DNA of 64,000 nucleotides, taken from assembly GCA_039000515.1 (NCBI GenBank), contig JBCFYV010000012.1, positions 12,089,068 through 12,153,067 on the forward strand. Direction: 5' to 3'. This stretch comes from Timema cristinae (lineage: Eukaryota > Arthropoda > Insecta > Phasmatodea > Timematidae). The notes under the pieces are model-generated. The model ran no database searches and had not been told where the DNA came from. It saw nothing but the letters and a program-made list of their open reading frames with translations. A program made the position numbers and the translations under genes. Below are positions 1-11,430 of this stretch, in pieces (within the stretch, counting starts at the first letter, position 1; the number at the start of each line of letters is the position of its first letter).

Positions 1-95
1 AATTCCAGCTATGGCCGAAAAGTTGACTATGGGGGAAATTGGGGCTTCCAATTTCACATACATAAATTAGTACCCGGTGGATTTAGTATTGTTTC

Positions 96-378
96 TACTA
101 TAGAAGTAACCCGCCTCTGTGGCGTAGTTGGCTAACGCGCTTGTCGTGTTGAGCCCGACTGCTGAGGACGGAGAGATCGAGGTTCGAATCTCGGTTGGGT
201 GAACTGGGGGTGGTTTTTCCTAAATGGTTTTTCACTCTCCCTCCACGCAAATGCAGGTTCACTTCCTCTAATTAACCTTCCCAATTCCTAATCCATTAGC
301 GTAATTAGTACTTAAAGCGTATAACCCGAACGGGTAGTAAGACGCGGTTCTAAATATTATTATTATACTATAGAAGTA
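96..378 (+). mobile_element. SINE family B, full length, with 13-bp target duplication
   Basis: tRNA-like head at about 110-200 with A box TGGCGTAGTTGG and B box GGTTCGAATC, then a body with CTCCCTCCACGCAAATG, then the conserved tail AACCCGAACGGGTAGTAAG and an AT-rich run. Flanked by TACTATAGAAGTA at 96-108 and 366-378. This is the best reference copy for family B in the window. Confidence 0.92.
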
Positions 379-774
379 GATAAATTTGTAATTCATGAGC
401 TGATACAATCAATTGGTTCGTAAGGTATACCTTAAATACTACACATTATTATCAATAATTATACTAAAATTATAATATGGGCCTGTACTTATATCCGATT
501 GGAAACCATTTGCTCACTACGTGTGCAATATAAATCTTCCTTCCCAATATTAAGATAAATTGTAAGTCTGGTATCGATCAAACCACTTTATATTTTTTTT
601 AAATGGCACATGGAATAGAAAGGCACGTGGTGATTAGCTACTGATTTAGTTAAAAAACGTATGAGATAAATTATGTTCTTATAAGTTTCAAATAAATGGT
701 ATATGGCCATTTAGCTTGCACTTTTTAAACGCAGAAATATATCGGCAACTAAATAAAATTTAACCTTTAACAGA
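379..774. other. AT-rich DNA, nothing recognised
   Basis: No ORF, repeat or RNA structure that I can support. Confidence 0.5.
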
Positions 775-962
775 ACCCTTCCTACACCTCTGACAAGACA
801 TCTTGTGAATGTGTGGAATGCCAGGTCGCCACCGTGGTTCGGATTCCACGTTAAACTGTAGGTCCTTCATTTCATCTCACAGTCACTCTACCATTACACA
901 TTAGCGTAAGTGCGTATAACCCGAACGGGTAGTAAGACGCAGTGCTAATAATAATAATAACC
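775..962 (+). mobile_element. SINE family A, 5'-truncated
   Basis: Begins in the body (CTTCCTACACCTCTGACAAG), lacks the tRNA-like head, and runs through CCACCGTGGTTCGGATTCC to the shared tail AACCCGAACGGGTAGTAAG and a (TAA)n run. The missing head fits incomplete reverse transcription. Confidence 0.9.
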
Positions 963-1164
963 TTCAATAGCACCTCTCAGCCCTAGATCTAATGTGTTCT
1001 TTCGTGTCAGAAATGAAAACCACTATACACTCCTATTTTTATAATCTATAAAAATACTTGATTGACTTTCCCATATTAATAATTGATAATATTTTAATAC
1101 AGTCAATGTATTTATACTTCAAGTAATATATTTGAGCCGTCTCACTCTAGGAAACTATCTCCCG

Positions 1165-1430
1165 GCAACAATCGCTGGCCGACTACCGCACAGAGGTAGA
1201 TTGAGGGGTTCATACGAACCAACTGAGCTGCCCGGCCCGACAACAGTCACTCAGAAGTTGCCCACTATTGGCGATTTGTAGCGTAGTTGCCCAATAGGGC
1301 GACTGTCACACACCAGACAATTACTTGGTTAATCACGTGTTTAAATGGTTTCATTCATACGGGGCAACAATCGCCGGCCAGTCTCCGAAGAGAGACCAAC
1401 CCCCGAGCCACCTGTTGAGCTTAATTCGTG
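1165..1430 (-). repeat. Possible tRNA-related repeat, two partial copies
   Basis: GGCAACAATCGC(T/C)GGCC occurs at about 1165 and 1362. On the minus strand the first copy carries GCAGCTCAGTTGG, an A-box-like sequence. Probably another tRNA-derived SINE family, in degraded tandem or nested copies. Confidence 0.4.
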
Positions 1431-2030
1431 ATACATAAGGTTGTATTTTTCTCTTTGGTTAGATAGTTTTCTATTGTTTCTTTTCGTCTGCGGTTCTATC
1501 CCCGGTACTTCCAAATTTTCTGTGAAGTAGTAGATCTGGAAAGGTGTCAGGGGCCTCGTGAGAACCAGTGAGGAGCTATTAAAATTAAAAAAGTAGTGGC
1601 CCTGGTCTAGAAAACTGAGATGAATTGGTGGAAGTTTCGTTGTGCTGACCACATGACACACTCTATCTGCCGAAGTTGACATATCTTTGCCAACAGATGG
1701 CGGCCACTCTATTGGTATGGCTCAATTGAGGGTTGATGTCATAGAGTTATTTTAAGTCAAATGTTGTTATATTGTTATAGAAGAAACCCTTCCCTAACCA
1801 ATCACTAATATAAGGATGATTACAAAATACCCGCAATAATCTTGTGACTTTCCTTCGCCTTCTCCTTCACAGAGAAAAATAACTTTGTCCTCCGAATTCA
1901 TCACTAATGACTAATTTTTTCGTTTAGTCTGGTTGTGTTGGAACTGATTTTCCTGAGCGATTGAAGTTGCCTGCGGTTTTCTGCTAATCCAACAGAACGA
2001 TAGTTGGCCAACGATATTTACCGGGCGAAA
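1431..2030. other. Unassigned DNA
   Basis: A 113-codon minus-strand frame (1341-1682) covers part of it, but its 5' end lies in the repeat above and I see no protein motif. Nothing else supported. Confidence 0.4.
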
Positions 2031-2034
2031 GTTG

Positions 2035-2160
2035 CTTATTAGGAAACGGCTCTTAATTTGAGCTGTCAATTTTGATATATGTTATCAATACTAAAAAATT
2101 ACACTAATAATATAGCAAAATACTGTCAATGTTGACCGTATAAAATATATTTGCACCTCC
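2035..2160 (+). repeat. Diverged MITE-like repeat (AGCTGTCAATTTTGATA family)
   Basis: Shares AGCTGTCAATTTTGATA and a following A/T-rich stretch with TGTCAATGTTGACC. Related to copies near 5341, 15460, 46046, 59680 and 63899. Confidence 0.45.
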
Positions 2161-2358
2161 TATAAGTCACTTCTTGTATATAAAGTTAGACGAGGATTCA
2201 ACCAATCACAGTAACCTACTCATTATTAAAATATTTTTGGTGCCATTTAACCTTGATCCAGGGTTCTCGAAGATTCATCATTTTCTTTAATTGCTTGGGC
2301 ATAAGTTCAGATAGTAACAGTCTAAAATATTAACGTGTCACTACAGGGTATTACCTTG

Positions 2359-2467
2359 AAGGAGGTGTTTCGGGGACTCAAACACCATCTCCTTGAAAGT
2401 ATTATCAATAAGTATTAGTTTTGGTATTCCTTTTCAATACCTAAGTTATAAGCTTATTGATGTATTA
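2359..2467. repeat. Two adjacent small hairpins
   Basis: AAGGAGGTGTTT (2359-2370) pairs with AAACACCATCTCCTT (2380-2394). The next stretch, TATTATCAATAAG (2400-2412), pairs with CTTATTGATGTATTA (2453-2467). Origin unknown; possibly the remnant of a palindromic MITE. Confidence 0.6.
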
Positions 2468-2604
2468 TAAAACTTAAACACATAAATAACTTCAATTAAA
2501 TTGATTAAAATAAATTATTTCACATAATTCCCTGGAATATCGTGTTAGGTACTTACAGGTACTTTGATGATATAATCCCATGTTACCCTCAATTATTTAC
2601 ATTT

Positions 2605-3480
2605 TAGAGATCCCTTGGAGAGATACATTGTTGTGATCGTCCAAAAAAATAATTAAATTTGAGAATTTAATGTATGTTTACGTTTATGATCCCCAAATTT
2701 GAAAAAAATGGTTTTTTAAATGCCCCCATTCTTCTATGTGTTTGTATCTCGGCCTAGGGCGGAAACAATTTTTACTGATCTAGATTAAACTTGGTATCTA
2801 GGAGTTTTTATAAAGCTTCCCACAGGAGTATTTGAATTAGATATCTAACAATAAAAATAATGGTATTTTACCTTAGGGTGAAAAGAAAAAAAAAAGCGAT
2901 TTTCTTGAAATCAACTCAAACGATTTTCATTAAAATTTAACATAAGCACTGTTTAACATTATTTACAAAATGGTGCATCTCATTCTTCCAGGAATGGATT
3001 TCTCCAATTATATTTTGATATTATTTCCGGAACCCTTTTAGCTACTAAGTAACTTATTATTGTAAAGTCGTAGAACATTTAAGAATAAACAATCTTTTAT
3101 TGAAATGTATTTTTATAAGCTCAATACTTTCAGAGCTATAAACAAATATAGTTTTTAAATAGTGGCCTGGGAAAGGGAGAGTTAATTGTTATGCTCTTTG
3201 ATAGAACGTGATGAGCTCTCTATTCCTTTATGTCTATGTAATAATGTATATTATTTCGTTTCACATATTTTTCGAGTTTCAAGCGAAGGTAAAAGGAAAG
3301 ATAAAGTCCTTACGGGTCATCATACCATTTATTTTTATTAGGAACAACTTTAAGTCCCCATTATCACTTATATATTTAATTCAACATTTCCTAGTCCCAG
3401 TTTATCACACATTTCCTACCAGGGAAAAGTTTCCCTCATTTGGTACGCCGCGTGTGATGAAATTACGTAATATTCCAACA
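2605..3480 (+). repeat. Interspersed repeat G, copy 1
   Basis: Diverged but colinear with 7855-8560. Shared landmarks include a CCCTT(C/G)GGAGAGA start, AAACTTGGTATCT, GAATCAGATATCTAA-like text and AGGGTGAAAAG. No coding capacity is apparent in either copy. Confidence 0.6.
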
Positions 3481-3734
3481 ACTCCCGGTAAGCTTGCACA
3501 ACTAGACATAGATTAAACCACCGCAATCTATATGATTGCTTATCTCTACGCCGCACACTAACTTATCTGCATACAATGCAAACATTGCGAGGGCAAGATG
3601 TGTTGCAGGAATTGATTCCAGTGGCAATACGCCAAGGAAACTGCAGGACGGAGAAAGTGACCTTCTAACTCTATGACTAACATTAACTTTCCTCTTACCT
3701 GGACTCTATTCGCCTGTCTACAATATATCTTTAC

Positions 3735-4500
3735 CAAGTATTGTAATCGTGAATGTTTTTTTGATCTTGATACTATGAGGTAGGCCTATCTTTACGTTTT
3801 ATGTGCCCCCGAAATATTTTTATTTATTTTATTATTTAGCACCGCGTCTTACTACCCGTTCGGGTTATACGCCCCCCGAAATAAATAATGTGGATCTTAT
3901 TCTGTTTGTATGTCTGTACCAGTGGTACCATAGAGATGGTTTGATGGATTTTGTTTAAACTTGGTATCTATATGCTATTTGGTACATCGAATTCAAATTG
4001 TGAATTTAAATTTTGAGCTCAAAATTAAAAGATAGTTTACTGATGACTAATTTTTGAAAAAAATAAACTTGTAAATGGTATTGTTTAAAATGAATATCTG
4101 GTAAGGGTTTTATATGAGTAGTAAAATTACACTGGTTTTTCAAAGAAAAATTAATTTAAGGCTAATTCGCTGACAACTGAGTTATGAAATTTGAGATATT
4201 TCAAAAATGACTAATTATTTGGTTCAAAACAAGTATTTAGGTAGTGTTTTGCACGGTGTATATGAAGGTATTTTTGTTTTTTCTAAAAAAAATGATAATT
4301 TTTTTTAGGTAATTTTAGCAATGACTAATTAGAAAAAATATATTTATAAAAGTTTTGTTCACAATTTTAACTACATAGTATTTCATATGCTTATCAATTT
4401 AGTTTTTCTGGGAACAAATGATAAAAGATTGTTTTCAGAAAACTTTAATTAAATTTTTATTAATGATACTATTTATAGTAGACTTATGAGACCATTATAT
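3735..4500 (+). repeat. Interspersed repeat H, copy 1 (interrupted by a SINE tail)
   Basis: TATTGTAATCGTGAAT at the left matches 54848; AAACTTGGTATCT and TAGTTTACTGATGACTAAT link it to 7240-7660. It is split by the tail-only SINE at 3806-3883, so the SINE tail inserted later. Confidence 0.6.
3806..3883 (-). mobile_element. Tail-only SINE insertion with 11-bp target duplication
   Basis: CCCCCGAAATA at 3806-3816 recurs at 3873-3883. Between them lie only 56 bp: an A/T-rich run and the 34-bp conserved tail (minus orientation, ACCGCGTCTTACTACCCG then TTCGGGTTATACGC). There is no tRNA-like head or body. It therefore moved as a tail alone, or as an extremely 5'-truncated copy. Confidence 0.85.
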
Positions 4501-5340
4501 ACAATTGTGTCGTATCGTTTATTTTTACGTGCCTCTAGTCTTACTATAGTTAATTCACGATAGATTTGCCCTTTTATGATGGCTTAAAAATTAGCTAAAA
4601 TTGTCTCATACTCATCCGCCTTATAAATATATTATTCCAAACAAACCATTAAAGTAAAGTTACCATACTTATTTTCCCAAATGGATAGAAGGTGTTGTAT
4701 TCAACCTTATTTGTTCGCGTAACCCAAGATATAAATTCTTTCCAACTTTGTCCTCCCAATGTTATTGGTGCATAAGGTGAGCTATAGGCCTATCTATTCT
4801 ATAATATACATATCAAATAAATTATATACAATATCATGGATTCAATGCTAAGTTTTAACTAAGAAATATATATATGTTTATATATTCAAAACTTTACGTA
4901 CCCCTATGATGTATTCGCATACCTTGGGGGTACGCGTAACCCAGGTTGAATAGCACTGTACAAGAGTGTATCTTTAATAATTTTAATTATCCAAAAATAA
5001 CAATGTTGTCTCCAACAAGCATCACCCATCTGGGATAGTTGCATATTCATACTAATGAGATAGCGATGAAGAATGTAGAAATAAGAGGAAATGTACCTAT
5101 TTGAGTGAAGTGAGAGAGATAAACATTATTTAAAAAAAATAAAAAAAACACTTCACGAGAAGTGGCTATGATTATAATCCTGGAATATAGGCATAATTTG
5201 TGGTCACCAGGGAAAACATTGATCAAACCTTGATTAAATATTTCAGCTTCAATTAAATCAGCAGCATGTTTAATGGGATTCAATTAAATTCTATTGATAC
5301 GATTTAAAACAATGTGAAAACAATTTGGCATCTATAGAAG
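4501..5340. other. AT-rich DNA with one small hairpin
   Basis: ACGTACCCC near 4897 can pair with GGGGGTACGCGT near 4924-4935. A short minus-strand frame (5047-5283) has no recognisable motif. Confidence 0.4.
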
Positions 5341-5536
5341 GATTTTGGTAGGAAGAACCACATCTGAGTTAATAAAGTTACTATAACTACTAAATCATAA
5401 GCAAACTCATGTGATCTGTAGCTGTCAGTTTTGATAGAACGATCAATACCTAAACACGAGGTGTAATAACAATGCTATTATTGTTGACAGCTATAAAGTT
5501 TATAAATTATAAAATGCCCTTCCCACTAGAATTCTA
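5341..5536. mobile_element. MITE-like element, ~195 bp, degenerate TIRs
   Basis: Starts GATTTTGGTAGGAAGAA and ends CCCTTCCCACTAGAATTC, diverged versions of the CAATTTTCATAGGAA termini of the copy at 59680. Internal AGCTGTCAGTTTTGATAG, AATCATAAGC and CATGTGAT match other copies; an internal TTGTTGACAGCT forms an inverted pair with AGCTGTCA. Confidence 0.6.
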
Positions 5537-5879
5537 CTATATCTAGCTATATATTGATATGAATTATGCTCTAATCAAAATTCTAGGATATTGATAAAAA
5601 AAATTGTCATGCAATAATTAAATACTTTTCAAAGAAAAAAAATTAAAATAGACATCTAAAATTTTGCATGAACAGCCAACATAGAAAATAATTTTGATCA
5701 ATTTTATTTCAAAATATAAATTAAAAATTGAGTTTTTTGAAAGCAAGTCAAGATAAGAGTAATATAAGAGTAAGTCATAAAAGCACCAACCTAATATTTT
5801 ATTTTTCAAAATTTGTATTACATTAATTAGGGTAGTATTGAATGAAGGACAAAGATTAGTATATAACAAATCCTAACAC

Positions 5880-6075
5880 TCGTCATGAGGACTAAACATC
5901 AATCACGTCTAGTCTGATGGAGATCTCGGGGTTCGAATTCGGGTCAGATGCATTGAGTTTGTTTCCTGAGGGTTTTCCTAATCCCCTCCTCACAAATGCA
6001 AATACTTTTGCTCTAACCTCTACATTTCTCATCACTGTCCCGTTAATGTAGTTAAAATGCTTATAGTTCAGATGA
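5880..6075 (+). mobile_element. SINE family B, degenerate
   Basis: B box GGTTCGAATTC and body TTCCTAATCCCCTCCTCAC are recognisable; the tail is eroded after GTAGTTAAAATGC. Confidence 0.65.
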
Positions 6076-6079
6076 ATAT

Positions 6080-7239
6080 GGTTATCTTAAAATATTTTTC
6101 ATTATAAGCGTTGAAAGTTTAACGGAAATAAACCTAATAAGTTTCCCTCCCCCAATAAGTACGGTATATCATATTTTTGGTACAACTTCAAACGGGCTTT
6201 GGTTCAATTTAAAATTTCACTACACTTATTTATTGAATTTTAAACATACGTATATTCATAGTTAACATAAACTCTATAGTAATCCCCCTCACGGCTCATT
6301 TTTAAGTTACCAACATGACTTCAGGATAATCGGCCCCTCCTTATTTTGTGTCTAGTTTAATATCTTCAAAACTATTAGTATAACCTAAAAAATCTCTCAT
6401 TAAAATGATTAGTGTAGTTTTTTTTCTCACAAAGTAACAAAATATAATTTTAAAGATATTTTAATATTTCCTATGTATAAAAATATGATTTTAATAATAA
6501 CAGTTTTTCTTACCTTATTTTTATGTGTGTTTTTCCCCTAATGAAATGATTTGATACTCATATAACAATATGCGAAATCTATGTGATAATTCATGTGGTT
6601 AGACAATTAATCTTTGTATTACTTAAAATACGAGATTCTATGTTACATTTACAATAATATAATTATTTATTGTTTAATCTAATCTTATAGAATTCATTCT
6701 ATGAAGTCATATAATCAGAAATACTGCAGTTATATATAAAGTTAATGTCTTATCCACTCCTTTCGCAAATGTTTCCAAGACGACTCGTAATTATTGGTAT
6801 ATCTGATCTTTTTACAGCGTAAGTTAAGCCAAGGGTTCGCTTACTGAATTGCCTATCATATCTCTAATAGTATATATGAACTATTCAACTATGGAAGTAC
6901 TATTTAACATATCAACAATGGCTGACTGCACCACCGATATCAAGAATTACCCACACAGGTTGTATGGTTCTTGCTGGTGATCAATGGCGCATGCGTATAA
7001 AATGTCAGTTATCTTCAAGCGATATGACGTGGAAACATCATAATGATATTTTGAGTAGAACTCAATAGGTGGTGTGTCAGATATTTTATGGGAAACAAAT
7101 AAACTCTTACTTCACTTTGTTTAGCATAGGCAATAAATTTTTAAGATTTAACTCGATTATGCCTTATAATGGCTATGCATACACAATAATTTTACTTTCT
7201 CATATATAAAAAATATTGCATTCGTAAACCTTTTATACG
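6080..7239. other. AT-rich DNA, nothing recognised
   Basis: No ORF above about 60 codons and no repeat I can assign. Confidence 0.5.
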
Positions 7240-7660
7240 TAGATATTTTGATGGATCCTGACATTTTATGTCTCTAAACTCAAAATAGTGAGTTTTACCA
7301 TATTGTGTGTCCCCAAGTCTGTCTGTCTTTGAGGATACAGCACAAAACAGTTTAATGCATTATGTTCACACTTTATATTTAGTTGTTGTATGGCTATATA
7401 TCAAGGCAAGTTGTGATTTTAATATAGTCCTAAAATAAGAGTAGGTTACTGATGACCGATTTTAATATTTAAAAGTGCTCAACATATGGCTCAAGATTGA
7501 TATATGTTGAGTGTTTTACATGGTAATTAACAACTTATAATTTTCCAGATAGATATTAAAAAGTAATTTAAATGTGGTCTAGTGATGACCTTTTTATACA
7601 ATTTTTGTCTCTAATAGCAATGAACTAGTGAGAAAGTGTATATATATTGTGTCGTGCCAT
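7240..7660 (+). repeat. Interspersed repeat H, copy 2
   Basis: Diverged partner of 3735-4500 and 54845-55350; shared landmarks include GTCTGTCTGT, TTTAATATAGTCCTAAA and GGTTACTGATGACCGATTT. Confidence 0.5.
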
Positions 7661-7854
7661 TTATTTTAAACAATAATAATTATAACATTCTTATATTCTT
7701 CTGGCTCATAATATTTAGTGGTTTGTATTTCATATTATTTGAAATTTTCAATATGTTTGGAACTATTATTTTGAGTTCCAGTTTTAATAAACTGGCACCA
7801 AAAATGTCAGACAGTCTAATATCCTGATATGCATATGTGGACATCTTTACTTTC

Positions 7855-8560
7855 TTTCGACCCTTCGGAGAGAGAAGTATTGTGATCATCAAAAAATCAA
7901 GCTCTAGATTTGGATAAATTACGGTGTTTCATGAACCCCTGAATCTGAAAAGTGGTTTTTGAGATGCCATCTGTCTGTACCGCAGGCTAGAGGCGAAATC
8001 ATTTTACCGATTGGGCTAAAACTTGGTATCTGAGGTTTTCATAGGTCTTCCTGAGGGATCTTTTGAATCAGATATCTAATCCTAAATTTAAGGGTAGTTT
8101 ACTGAAGGGTGAAAAGAAAAACAATATATTTACTCCCGTTAAAACGATTTTAAATTTAATTTTGTGTTTGAAGCCTTGTTTAACACTACAAACGAGATGG
8201 CGCATCTTATTTGACCATGAGGTACTTTACATGAGCGGAAATAAGAAATAAATTATCGTTGTACTATTAAAGATACTTTTTTTTCCATCCAAAATATTTT
8301 TTTTAATAAACCGAGCTATAAGCAAATATATATTTTTATGTAGATTTTTGAGATGTTAAATTAATTGATATTCTCTTTGGTAAACATAGATGTTCTTTTT
8401 TTCTAAATGTTTCTGTAACAGTGTTTTATATATTTTTATGATCTTTGATGGAGTGTTTATGTGAAAATATATATTATTTGTTTCACAAATCTAAAGAGAT
8501 TTTAGTAAATTTCTCTATTTTAAGACAAAATAGAGATAAAGTCTGGGGGTGCAGCCTACA
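7855..8560 (+). repeat. Interspersed repeat G, copy 2
   Basis: Colinear with 2605-3480. Short open frames in it (for example 8063-8251) are products of the repeat. Confidence 0.6.
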
Positions 8561-9357
8561 TTTATTTTAATTTGTTTATCGGGTACTTTTATCCTAAGAA
8601 TAAATTAACAAATTACTCTAAAAGGCAGGGATGAAAAAACAACATAGATTAAAATCACACATACTAGCACGTAGAGAGTATGGTAATACCACAGTAAATA
8701 AATGAAAACCCTACCAAATTTGACCTTACCTGAAATCTAACTTTGGACCTCCCAATCAAGGGCACATTGCGAGTCTAGTACCTTTTATTTTCCTCCCATT
8801 GTGTTCACACTTTACTATTTCCCCCACAGCTGCTCATTGATCAAGAAACACAATTATTCCCACACAATCGTGAACATGACGTTTTTGCTATAAACCTTCT
8901 GCCAGATGTGAAACACAAACTTACTTTATTTTAACGAAATGTTTACAGCCTTAGGGTAATTTTTGTTTTATCATTCACTAAGCCTTCTGTTTTTTCACTC
9001 TCCTTAGCTACCCACGAGGTTTAAAACAGATAGAAAGTGTAATATCCAAACACTAGGGGTGGAGGTTGTAGTATGGGCGTAGGGATGTTGAGAGGGGGAG
9101 GTGAGGGCAAAAGGGCACGTCGAGAAATCGGTAACAAACGGTGGCATGAATTAATTGCTTGGAAGTCATTAGATAAAGATATGACCGTGAAATTACAACA
9201 CGGGCCTGTGAGCAGTTAGTTCCATGGCGGAGTAGAAAGATTTGGATGAGAGTGAAATGGGGGCAGGGGGGAGGGTGTGAAGGGTTTCAAAAGAATGGAA
9301 CGCACGCGCCAGTCACCACATTGCCACTTGACTCGGATAAATGTGGTTGGTGGCTCT
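8561..9357. other. Unassigned, with a purine-rich stretch
   Basis: 9050-9300 is unusually G-rich (GGGGGAGGTGAGGG, GGGGGCAGGGGGGAGGG) in otherwise AT-rich DNA. Short overlapping frames cross it but show no motif. Confidence 0.4.
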
Positions 9358-9396
9358 ACCTTACTACCCGGACTTCCGGTTATACTACATGCGTCA
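9358..9396 (-). repeat. Possible diverged SINE tail
   Basis: CCTTACTACCCGGACTTCCG and GGTTATACTACATGCG resemble the shared tail in minus orientation. No body or head was recognised beside it. Confidence 0.35.
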
Positions 9397-9619
9397 GTTC
9401 CATCACGTTTGTCAGACTTACAGGACCCAAAGCTACAGTATGATTACAATGGGAAAACACGTTTTCGACAGTTACAAAGTTACTGAAACATTATTTATAC
9501 ATTCTTACGTTAAGTCACGTGATTCACAGATGTCACTTTTGATAGCTATTATTATAAAATATCATTAATAACACAGTAAAATGTCATCAATATGGCAATT
9601 AAAAATATATTTTTATTTA

Positions 9620-11000
9620 ATAAAAAGTTATTCGTACTAGAACCGTACTAAAGCTGACCATATCCACCATCTTTTGTCTGTAATCGATTGAAACGAGAAC
9701 TGTTAAGTTTACTAACCCTTAATTTGGCAGCGTATCTTATGACTGATGCGAGCTATATTTGATTTAAACCTAAAGTGAAGCTAACACTAACGTACTTACA
9801 TATACACACGCATCAGAAAGTGTGATACAAGCCTCGCATTACTCTAATTCACGACAGAGCTCCCACGTGTAGTCTCTTTGTAAGTTTTATTCTGAACAAT
9901 TCAATTCCTAATGACTTTATATAATTGCTTAGGTTATTCTCTGAAGGAGAAGCTGAAACATTTAAATGATTTGAGTAGTACATATATGCTTTTAACATTT
10001 TATGTACCTGTAATTAGTTGACTTAAATCAAGATATACTTCTAAAATTTAATGATTTAGCAGTACCACGGGCGCATGAGCTATAGTCCGACGGCCGAGGC
10101 CAATAATCCAAAAGCGAGGTCCTAAGTTTGTATTGTTGATATTGATATGTGAGAGTTCAGAAATGACAAGTACCACAAAGATACCCTTAGGTAGCTCTCA
10201 GAATTCAAGATGGTGGCTCTGCCTGAACAGAAAATTCGTTTTTACGTATCCTTGATCTTTTTTATATTTCTTTGAATATAAAAATAATTAATACTACTTT
10301 CTTACCATTGGTTCAACTTAAACATTTATCAAAATAAATGTATGATATTTTTTAGCCAAATAATGGTGACCGCAAATATATTGAATAATTTAATGTGAAC
10401 TATTATTACAAACAACTTCTCATAGTGATTATTTAATTTTATTTTACCTAGAGATTGACATAGTTCTGAAGATAAGGTTAATTAATACTCTAAAAACGTG
10501 AAAAATAAACTTACTATCATGGTATTCATATTGATATATTGTCATGTGTTGCAGACATGTTTTTAGTTATCTAGTCATCATCCTCATCATCCGGCAACAT
10601 TACCTTATATTTGTTGCAGCATGTACCACCATTACAAATTCAAAAATGGTATAGGGTAATACTGCATTCAAACAACAACACTTTGTGACTTGGCTAGGTG
10701 TTATAATGTCACGTAATCACTTCACAAATTAAAATAAATCTCGTAAAGAGGAATTTTATTTGGCATGTAATTGAAAGAAAACATTGTGAAGGTTCATCGT
10801 TGTAGTGTCCAAAGTCTAGGGGTCAAAAAACAGGAGAATCAAAAAGAAAGTTTTTCCATAAACAGGTTTTAAGGTGAGATCTCATAATTGTAATAGTAAC
10901 ATCAGTAAATGCGTACCTCAAAGTCTCAGTATGATATTGGCACATTTTTCAGAGTATTTCCATGAAAATTTAAGAGTTGCTTATCTCAAGTAAATTTGGT
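9620..11000. other. AT-rich DNA, mostly unassigned
   Basis: 10060-10140 has a tRNA-like look (GCGCATGAGCTATAGTCC, then GAGGTCCTAAGTTTG) and may be a further SINE head. Nothing else is supported. Confidence 0.35.
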
Positions 11001-11430
11001 TTATTCTTGATTTGCAAGTTTTGTCAGCCGATGAGCCTCAACTAATACAGTCATCATCGTATCAGGGTGAGAGGGCACCACATCAATTAGATATTGGTAT
11101 TTCAGTCTAGTGCTAGTTTTAATCACAGTGTGACCTTCACGGCGTTTTCTAGCGTTGTAATCATGATACTCTGGACGTCCATCATTATCAATAAATGATA
11201 TATTTTGTAAAAGCAAAGTCTTTTTATCTTGCTTGGTGAGAAGAACGTGCGCTATTTCAAAGCCTATTAAAGGAGGTTGTGAATTTAACGTGAAAGTTTT
11301 GAGGCATGGCAGGTTTCCTAGGACCATAAAATTGAACAAGGTTAGGATCATATCGGATAGCTGGACCATCTAGACTGCAACTACTACATTCACAAAGTTT
11401 GCTTCCGATCATAGTGCCAAATATTGTTCC
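11001..11430 (-). pseudogene. Fragment of an uncharacterised repetitive protein
   Basis: A 122-codon minus-strand frame with a strongly protein-like composition. The segment LIDVVPSHPDTMMTVLVEA near its end resembles, from memory, hypothetical proteins found many times in invertebrate genomes. Just upstream (about 11290-11425) a different frame reads as protein-like with a C-x-C-x2-C cluster, so the gene appears frameshifted near 11290-11320. It ends after 122 codons where relatives, as I recall them, run on. Most likely a piece of a transposon-borne gene; its biochemical role is unknown to me. Confidence 0.5.

Noticed and set aside
109..200. tRNA gene-like sequence (and the similar ones at 17739, 45060, 50533, 57078, 60660 and 62670)
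   Set aside because: A and B boxes are present, but each is followed by a SINE body, and the cloverleaf acceptor stem is not complete; they are SINE or foldback heads, not tRNA genes.
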